Below, piece by piece: positions 13,501 through 23,800 of a stretch of 64,000 nucleotides of DNA (positions are counted from its first letter, which is position 1; the number at the start of each line of letters is the position of its first letter). The DNA is from Henricia sp. BOLD:AAB3569 (lineage: Eukaryota; Echinodermata; Asteroidea; Spinulosida; Echinasteridae): the NCBI GenBank assembly GCA_037783545.1, contig JBBELK010000928.1:310001-374000 (forward strand), in the 5' to 3' direction. The notes beneath the pieces are model-generated. The model ran no database searches. It saw only the letters and a list, made by a program, of their open reading frames with translations, and had not been told where the DNA came from. The position numbers and the translations under genes are program-made.

Positions 13501-16500
13501 GGTACCGCAGCCGGATTCGAACCCGCAACCCCAAGTTTTCACCTATGATTGCGAGTCAATGGCCCTAACCCCACAATGAATAGACTTCCCAAGTGAAAAC
13601 GTCACCCTTTGTGTGTTGTCAAGATTTCTGGGTCTACACTAAAACCAGTGAACTGTTTCCATGCGCTTTAGCAATGGACGTTTCCGATTACCAGTGAATG
13701 TTTATACCCAATTACCAGTGGCAACTGACAACACTTTAGTAGTCTAGGGTAAACAAAAATGTCTGCAGACAATTTTTTTTTTAAAGCACCTTCAGTTGGC
13801 AATTTCTCCCACAGAGGTACCATTTTACATAGAAACAAAAAATCTCTCGCAGTCTGCCTGTAAGTTTTACATTGTCATGTGGATAGGATAATTTGACAGG
13901 TACGCTAGTTCTGCATGTCTCCTTATTCGATTTAATTTTGTAATTTCACCACAGAGAACCACGGTAGTTTAACCAAAACATGTCCGATGGGAATAAATCT
14001 TATTTCAAGATCATGTTATCCCTTGAATCTTTCCATTTTCCCAGACACATAAAAAACACTGACAGTGTGTTTTTATTGAACATATGGGACTTTACTGGGA
14101 AACCCCTTTAAATAGTAGTTTCTATTAGTTTTCTATTTCTAGTAGTTTTCTATTTCTATCTGAAAAATAAAGCCGAGCTTATTGGCCTTTCATTACGTTT
14201 CGTGAATTTGCCAAATAAAGGTCATATGCAGGGGTGAAGCACAGGCATTGGATCAGTCATTGTGCAGTCACATGTTTCAGGGATGCCAGTGGCTCTTACC
14301 TTCAGGGCCGGAACAAAAATCCACTATCATAACTGCATGTATGTACACGTACGTATGTACGTGTGCACGGACTTGACAGCACATGTAGTATGTACATGCA
14401 TGTACATTGACAGTGTGCAATGTCACCGGCACCACTGCTGTATGGATACAGCACCCTCTATAGTCTATGTACTTCTGATCAATAATCTGGTTTCGTGGTA
14501 CTTTACCCGTGAATGATTATGGCCGGGATACAGACATACTGCATGTGTGCAAATCATGTACATAGGCTGTACGTACATGACATGTAGGCCATATCCGGAC
14601 ATCGTTGATCAGTAAGTGAGACAATTTTCCACGTTTTTTTGGACTTGAAGAGTTGAAAATAGTATTTCCGGCCGTTTATTTTTCCGGCCTGGAAAAAAGG
14701 CTTTGCCGGATTTCTTTTTCCAAAATAAGACAAAGCCGAAATTCCGGCAATAGCCGGAAGACTGGCATCCTTGCATGTTTACATTTTCTCCCCTGCACGC
14801 GCACACAATGAGAACGGTATGCGTTTCTATTGGCGTTTACCGGATAAATTCACCAGCATTTTCCTTCCTTTGCTAGGGAAAATTCTCACCGCTATTTACC
14901 CGAAATTAGCGGAGAAGACCTGTTTCTACTAAGCAAATTTTCCATCTTTTCCGGGATTATCCGGTAAATAGGCCCAATAGCAACACTCTTTCAGTCATTA
15001 CAATAATTAAATTTCGCACCCCTTGAGCTCTGTGTCGTTCTTTTCTAGCTGTCGTTGCCAGGCCGTACTCAAACGCCCTCGTTGGTTCAGTCCACGACCG
15101 CCCATGTTTGCGCGGTGATGACCCCACTGTGACCTTGCCTACGGAGTGTTTCAGTGTGGATGGTGGCAATCCTGGCTGGTTGGGATTCCCATAATGCACC
15201 ATGCTTTGGTAGGAGTACTCAAGATCTTGTGGGTAGGGGTCTGGGTCGAGCCATATGGGTCGACTGTCCACTATGGTAAGACAAAGCAAAAAAAACCTTG
15301 TTAATAAGAATTCCTTGGGACTTAATATTTTTCCATTCTTATACAACGCATTTCACAAGCACCGTACATTATTACCACTGGTCAGTGGGCTCATCAGCAT
15401 AAATCTTTAATCATTCGCAACTCTCTGGAGATCATGGTGTTCTGTGCACGCACACAGGGACTAATCAAACATATCAGCTTTCACTACTCCCCTGGGTAAA
15501 GAGAGGCAATTTGTGGCAAGTGCTTATTACCCAGTACACGCTGCATGGATGACCGCGATCAGATTGAAACACATAACCTGTAATTAAAGATATACGGTCC
15601 GTGTGTTTTAGGTGTGGCACCTCCAAAAATAAAGTTTTCTTGAATTGATAATTTTCTAGAAACATAGAAAAAAATAAAAATAATAATTCAAGGCATAGAC
15701 TTGCCCAAGTCTGACCCCCCGTGCTCGGTCTGAAATGCGCAGCGCATAGTGCGCCCTCCAGGCCGGTGGCCTGTGCAATCTGTTTGCTACTGTTTCTTCT
15801 GTCTCAGAAAGTCTTCCGAGACAGAAGAAAAGAGATTTGACAGGCCACCAGTCCAGAGGGTGTGCCGCAAGCCGCACACCTGAACAAACTTAGGAAGTCA
15901 GAGCTGGGCAAGTCTATAAGCAAGGCGCAAAAACGGCTGTATGAAAACGGCATTATTCACAGGGTTGCCAATGTCTAAAATACTAAGTATGATGTTTTGT
16001 CGTTAAATTAAGTAAATGATTTTAAAATTTGTTCCGAGAAACAATGTTAAATTTGCTGAGAACCACAGACAATATAACTTTAAAGGGGCTATGTCACGGT
16101 TTGTGCATGCGCCAAATCCTTTCATATTTTGACATACATGCGGGCTCAGATGAATGTAGTGCAATTTTGTTACACAACGCCATTGGTGCGTGTGCTATAG
16201 TTGTGTACATGGCACGTGCCGCATGGGCAGTGTGTTCGTTCATGAGTGTTTACAATACGCAGAATTCAACTACATTGTACATCGCGTGCGCGCATTTGTT
16301 CGATTTGGCATCTCGCGCGCGCGCGATCAATGTCTGGGAAAAACAAAATCGTACAGCGGTGGCAGCCACTGTGTCTTTCCAAGGACAGAAGGTATGCTGT
16401 AAAATTGCTGTCAGGACCAAATAAGCATGTCAGTTTTGATGGAAAACAAGGTTAAACTAGAGCTCATGTGCTTCACGAAGCACGGATATCAGCCTGAAAT

Positions 16501-17844
16501 AGCTTTTATGAAAGGTTTTTCTGACCTTTGAACAATGTAGAATGTTGGAGAAACATTTGACTGGAAATCAAGATGCTGATGCATATAGTTTTTTTGAACT
16601 GGCACTGCTCCAGTGTCACATACAGCATATACGTATGTACAGCATTGCCAAGAATGTACCGATATTCCTCTAGACGCGAGTGTGGCCGTTTTCGTTCCGG
16701 CTACATGCAATTCACCATCCGAGCAATACAGCGCGTGAGCGCGCATCATAAAAACGACCAGGAGAAAGACTAGGGGGTATCGCAATTGAGCAATTTGATA
16801 TACCCCTCTAGGCCACCGCTTTATGTTGTGCATGGTCCTACATGTACAAACACGTGCATGACTTGTATTACTATATAGGCCTACTGTGTGTAGCAATCGC
16901 CGAGGATCATGAATGCGATGTATTCATACGTAAATTTGCGCGCGATACATGTACATGTATTGTGAATCACCCAGTAGTGATATAAAACCAGGTGAGGGTA
17001 TCGCACTTTTGAATTTTATTTTGTCATTGATGAAATAAACAAACAGCGAGTTCCAATCGTGACTGGACAAACAAAATGCATTTTTTTGTTATTCTGATTT
17101 GTGTAAGTTCTTCGCATGTAACTTTTTTAGTCTACTTGACAAAGTTTACAATTTCGGCCAAAACTGACCAGTGTTCAGTTTTGTCGATGTTTGGTATTTT
17201 TGAGCTCGCCATTGAACGTAGATTCCAAAAATACTACCCAAAGTCCATTTTGGACGAAGTTAAAAATTTCGGCCACTGCTGACCACTGACCACCACCTCA
17301 AAAAAATTGCGCTTCCTCGCTGACCCCGAAAATGACCTTCATGTTGCCATACGACCAAGTTGAAAATTTCGGCCACTGGACTGACCAATGACCTATAGAA
17401 CTCTTAAGAAGCATTTTGTATAAGATGGGACTCGGATCAACGAAGATCCTGTCCAAATTTGGCTGAAAACGACAAAGGATTTGGGCAAATATTGGCACAT
17501 ATAGCATTTGGGTCATTCCAAAGAAAATGACCCGTACTGACCATTAGGTAGCCGATGGCCAAATTCTGTGAACAACCCATATGTAGCTTGGTCCAAAGAT
17601 GTTACTGACCACATTTGACATTAATTGGGTCAAGACTGTGGAAGAAGAAGCATTTTATAATTTTGAAGAAAATGACCAGTAGTGACCAGTAGTTGACCAT
17701 TGACCTCACGTGGTGGTCACCCAAGATAGGACTCCGGTCAAGGAAGACTCTGTCCAAATCTGGTTGAAATCGGCCACGGCGTTTGGCAGTTATTAGCAGA
17801 TATGTGATGTCACGTGACCGTTTGCCCGAAGAAAGAAAGAATTT

Positions 17845-17875
<31 letters not shown>

Positions 17876-20800
17876 ATTTAGAAAGAAAGAAAGAAAGAAA
17901 TCGGACGATCACAATATACCAGCGTGCTGCGCACGGCTGATATAACAAATTGCTGTATTCAACCTACGTCATTCATAAGTAATGTTTCGTTGAGTTTTTT
18001 GATGAGATGAAAAAACTCTCTTTTTAACGACGGCCGCACACACGGTGATGTCGATGTTTGGCGGCTTAAAAATACGGCAAACAGTGCAATTCCAAGTAAA
18101 AAGTAATGCATCAGGACATCCTGGACGTTGACAAGTACACCACTGCCAAAATTACTAAAGAGTTATAAGGGATGGCAAAGATTGAATAGGATATGCAAAA
18201 CCCGGCGACAAAACTTGAAAAAGTTAGCCACACTTTTTCAAGTTTTGCTGCGCATGCGCAAACCGTGACATAGCCCCTTTAAGGTGCCCTGCTTTGCAGT
18301 TTACAAAGTACAATGTACCTTGTTACAACAGAAACCTTGTACGAGGGCGTTGATAGCAATTGGATGAAATAACATGCATCATTAGTGAAAGTTAGAATCA
18401 TTGAAATATTCCGTCAAGTTAGAATCTCAGCCATGTGTCATACTTACAGCTAGACGATACCATCACGCCACTTCCTCTCAGCTTTTTCTTTCTTTTTGTT
18501 GTTTCGTCCGTGAGATTTGAGCCGTCGCCCATCCGGCCGTACAAGTGAAACTGTTTGGAAATTATGCAATTAAACATAATATATGTATGTGACCTATCAC
18601 AGCAAAACGAGGCAAAATGTCCCCAAATTGGAAAAATCAACAACATCTGAAAATTTGTAATCAATGTTTCCATATTTAGTCTTTAGAGATTCACCGAAAA
18701 ACATTTAATAAAGATGATCAAAAAAAGATTTTGAAGAGTGTTGGAGTTTGTGGCATAGACAAAAAGTATTTTAATACCAGTTTTCTTCAAACTTTTAACC
18801 AATCAGATGACAGGAATTTAAATACGAGGTATCGATACTAGTTCCCCCTTGGTATTGGATGTTGACTAATTTCCTCAACTTCACTAGTTTGCCAACTTCT
18901 AATAAGTCAACCATCCATCCTCGAACCATGCTAACTGCTGAGAAGGGGTTAAAACCTTTATCCCCTGCCTTTCACCTGTGCCGTTCCAGGTTCGAATCCT
19001 GAATGTTTATGTAGATTTGGTGTGCAGTCCCTGTTTGACCGCATGGGTTTTCCTCCCACTTCTAAAACCGCATCTGGTCAATTCCATGAAGAAGTGGACA
19101 TTTCCACAATATTGGAATCATATATTTGTGTGAAAAAAATGACTTTAAATGATAGCATAAGGTAAGCTTCTGCATGCAAAAACATGTTTGGTGTTGAATT
19201 GTTGAGGAAAATGTAATATATATTTTCGTGTGGGAAAAGTCAAATTATGTAGGCATGGGACAGCTGTAAGGTGACCAACCGTAACGTTACTAACCATGAT
19301 TTTTCAATAGTTCTTGAAACTGGTGAAAGTAGCTGTGACTTGTCATATACAAAAACACGCCAGTCCCAGTTGAGAAAACTTTTTGTGTCAAGACGTGCAT
19401 TTTTCATGTCCTTTTTTTTGTAATGTTACTAACCAAGATTGAAATTTGTATTACAATTCACAAAATGGGGCTATGATTACTATCCAGTAGATATTGGTTA
19501 AATGCATGATGATGGAGAACTAACAGGCTTGCATGTTGATATAACAGAGGATAGAACTCCAGTAAATTGCTAAAAATGTAATGTTACTAATAACTGTGTA
19601 ATTGCCCAGTTAAAGCTAACATCGTATAGTTGATGGCATAAAGGGCCTTTAAAATTAATGATGAAAACAACATGAAATGTTCATCCTGTCCCGACTTCAG
19701 TTGCAAGACCTTTAGGCACTTACATTCTTGGGCGACTGTGTGACATCCAGTGTCTTAAGGCAGTGAATGTAGTGTCTCTTCCATGCACCGTACTCATTGT
19801 CTCTGGGTCTGTAAGGCAGAAACCAGCCCAATTTGATGCATTTGGGCATCCACAAGATATCCTAAATGAACGAAAAATACACCCCTTGGAGTTAGGAAGG
19901 TGCTGAAATGTGTAAAATTGCCAAATGAGGCCGACATGTGTAAAATGGCCATTACGATTGAGGACAATCCTTTGTGTTTCCCTTTCTTCCTATACTCTAC
20001 TTCTCTTACGATTTTTCTCTCGTCCCAAGTTTGGTTCTCTCCCCAAGAAAAAGCACATGAACGTACGATCCAATCGATGACTGGCTCTAACAAAAGAAAC
20101 GACGCTCAAGGACATGAAAGGATGTCTGTTTATCCTCAGTCAAAATATATTATTACATAAAATGAAGCATTTGCAGACACAGTGTGTTTCTGATACTGTG
20201 CAGCACAGAGCCCCAATCCGACATGCGCGTCCACGCTGGGCGCACCTAAAGCAGATGTGCACACGCGCATCATGCATCAAGTGAATGGATTGCGCGTGTG
20301 TGCAATGCGCATGTACACTCGTCATAAAAATACCGAACTCGCCTTCAGCTTGTTCAGTATTTTCATGACTCGCGGTATATTCTCATGTCACCGTACCCTC
20401 AAATCCATCCAATATTATATAAATACAAGAGCACATTTTCCATCAACATATGTAACAAGGACAGACCAACGTGTGACTTTTTTACAAACGTTAATGGTAA
20501 ACTTGAAAGTTTTGAAAATAAACGTCGAGGGATTTTTTTATTTTTTTTTTTAATTCTTTGGGGCAAAAGTTATCTCTTTAGAACTTGAAGATATTTCCAT
20601 AATCCAATTATTAAGACATGTTACCTTGTTTGTCACAGAAATGTACCCCATTAAGCCTGTTCATACTTCACGCAAATGCAAATGCGAAGAGAATCTGACA
20701 TAAATCGCAGCGAGCATTCGTGTAAGTTGAGACTAGTTTAACTTTCTGCGAATTCACATTGCAAACCTTTCACTGTGACAAACTCGTGTTTGCGTTCCCT

Positions 20801-23800
20801 TTCACGTAAAGTATGAACCAGGCTCTATTGTGAAATGACCAACATACATTGCCAAAAACACTGACCTGCTCCGTGAAAAATTTCCACTGCCAGCAAACCA
20901 TGGCGGCTTTGCTCAGACTGCGCGGATCCAGAAACGAAAATATGTAGAGCGACAGGAACCGCGGCAGCACCGTGGCAAAGTTGACGTGCTCTAGAGGGAC
21001 GTGAACCTGGAACCATCTGTACAGGTACATCAGCTGTGGCTTCTGACAACACGTCAGGATGTACTGTAAGAAACGTTTCCTCTGCGCGTCTGTCCAAAGA
21101 TCAAACTTTGGGGTGTGGGAAGAAGAGTTATTATTCTACTGTGAAATCTTGACCGGTAGATTTCAAAAGAATACATATTTGCATTATTTCGGTTAACCCC
21201 TTCATGGCGGGAGACTTGATCAAGTTCTGGCTGTGTATGCCTTGGGAGCAGTTATACAGAATTAGCTAGGCCAGAACTACCAGGGCAGAGCTGGTCTCTC
21301 AACTTGCTGGCTGGGGCTCAAGTCGGTGTGTATGCCTTGGGAGTGGTTATACAGAATTACCTGGGTCAGTGTTGGGCGCAATCTTTATGGTCGGCGCAAA
21401 TTGTGAATTTGCGCAAGCAGATTTTGAATTTCACCCAGTTCAAAGATTGTGCAGCGTAAATTTTGATTCTGAACGCAATTTCAAAATCTGCACAAGATAG
21501 GTTCCCAAGCGCAGTTTTAATTTCGGTGTGCAATCTGATTCAGTACCTCCAGCTCAAAATGTGCGCGCGGAGGTTTTAAATCTGCTTGCGCAAATTCAGA
21601 ATTTGCATGGGGGCGCGTGTGGTCTAGTGTGTATGAAGCGGGACTCCCAATCAGAGGTCGGGGGTTCAAGCCCCACTTCGACCAACGTGTCCGTGTCCCT
21701 GGGCAAGGCACTTAATCCCAGTTGCCTCGTCAACCCAAGCGATATATGGGAAGCCGTTATGGGGAAAGCCACAATCTAACTGCGGATAGGGTTGTGCGCC
21801 TTGGCCGGGTTGCCACCTAGTTGAAGCGAAATGGTTCTGGTGATTTCCTGATGGCAGCGGTAATAATGGCAACAGCCGCCTCGGAATATGTCTACATAGA
21901 TAGATGGCGCTTTACAAATGCTTGTATTATTATTATTATTATTATTAAGATTGCGCCCAACATCAGTACTACCAGGGCAGAGCTGGTCTCTCAACTTGCT
22001 GGCTTCGGCTCAAGTCGGTGTGTATGCCTTGGGGTGGTTATACAGAATTAGCTGGGTCATCAGTACTACCAGGGGAGAGCTGGTCTCTCAACTTGCTGGC
22101 TTGGGCTCAAGTCAGTGTGTATGCCTTGGGGTGGTTATACAGAATTAGCTGATCAGTACTACCAGGGCAGAGCTGCAGCCGATTTCACGAAACTTTACGC
22201 AATTGCACAAGTCCACTTACGCCATAAATTATTGCGCAAGTAATGGCGTAGGTGGACTTGCGCAATTGCGTAGAGTTTCGTGAAATCGGCTGCTGGTCTC
22301 TCAACTTGCTGGCTTGGGCTCAAGTAAGTGTTTTTATTTTTAACTTGAGACTTGACTCTGGAGAAATGGACTGGTGACTCGACTTGAGAAATAAATTTGA
22401 TTTACGATTTGAAATAAACACTAGTAAGTCATTAAGTCTCCCATCCCAGAGACATATAAAACCATGCAGGACACTAGACTTGATATTAAGTCTCTCGCTC
22501 CCAGGGAATGAATATAAAAATGGCTAGCTGCCACAAAGGGGTAAGGCATGTTTTAAGTTAAGCATAAAAAAGCATGTTTTGGGCTAAGTGCGGTTTATGT
22601 TAGGCACGTTTCAAGTTAATCTTGTTTTGAGTTAAAGATAGAGTACATGATTGGTAAACTGTTAAAAATGGTGTTATTTCCACCCGTGACTAAAAGCGTA
22701 TGTTGAAAGAACCATTAACAAGCATTAGCCTTTTTTTTCTTGTTTTCGAGTAGGGCCAATGATTTTCTGTTTCTGGCAAAGAAAGTTTTGAAAATCACGA
22801 ATTCCGCTTCAGGTAACGAAAATTCCTGCATTTTAAGCGAAACAAAAGTGTTCATTTATTGACGTTCAACCCCAAAACAAACAAAATGACAACTGATAAA
22901 ATATTTTTACAGGATGTCTTTCTTTGTTGCAAAACATTGAACACAATGTGCCTGGAAAAACATCCCTGCACTTCGCCGGTTACATTGATGCTAGTCAATG
23001 GCAAGCAACTGCAGCTTGAGAAAGCAAATGGGAAAGTCATTCCATGTCAAATACTGAATTCCGTTTCAAGGGTTAGATTCCATAAATACCGTTCATTTTC
23101 TTGAATTACAGAAAATCATTAGCCCTACTCGAATTGTTAAAGGAGCGTGACCAGATTCCCCCCCTCCCCCCCCCCCCCCCCCCCCAAAAATGGATTTCAT
23201 TCGAACCTAACAATCATATAAAATACCTCCCCAAAACACTATCCATGGGAAGAAAACAGGAAATCTGCAATCCCCAATGTAGAAGCGATATCCCTGGAAA
23301 TATATGGATTGAGAACGAACAATTTCAGAATAGCCTGGCAAGGAGAAAATTACAACACATGATAGAGCAAAATCTCAACACCCATGGGAATAATGAGGGC
23401 GTCAAAAATGTGATCTAGTCACGCTCTTTTAATGATAGTAACAGCAGCTAGTTAGTTTCCAAAGCTTACCCAATGACCAATTAATTCTCTCCTTTCTACA
23501 AACATCTGTTGAGGGAGATAAAAACAAAATTAAAGGCAATTTCCTGACACCAATTGCAAGCTGGATGAATTTTGTGAAAGAAACTAAATTAACTCGGGCC
23601 TGCCACTGGAAAACGCCATCCGGCCACTGCAACAACTGCATTTGGTAGCCTGATAATAAGTTATAAACCAGTGTCAACATAAAAAGCATTCAGTTTTTTT
23701 CCACCACCTGCACATATGAGATGCAATCAAGCTAATAAGTCAATGCCAACCTCACTTTAATAGGCCCTAATGGTTTAATAAGATAAAGGGTAAAGGTAAA

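Larger units (their letters stand above)
21230..22325 (+). repeat. About 100-bp tandem repeat, interrupted by two insertions
   Basis: Units contain TGTATGCCTTGGG, GGTTATACAGAATTA, ACTACCAGGGCAGAGCTGGT and CTCAACTTGCTGGC. About four to five copies remain, split by the insertion at 21369..21961 and the palindrome at 22175..22293. In intron 2. Confidence 0.8.

Noticed and set aside
16029..16424. 131-codon plus-strand frame
   Set aside because: Mostly within the left part of the 2.2-kb TTAA element; no recognised domain.
17830..17900. CRISPR-like repeat array
   Set aside because: Units are 4 bp without spacers; it is a microsatellite.
23158..23186. Poly(C) run as an assembly artefact
   Set aside because: It lies inside a MITE with intact ends on both sides, so real sequence is plausible although its length may be inexact.
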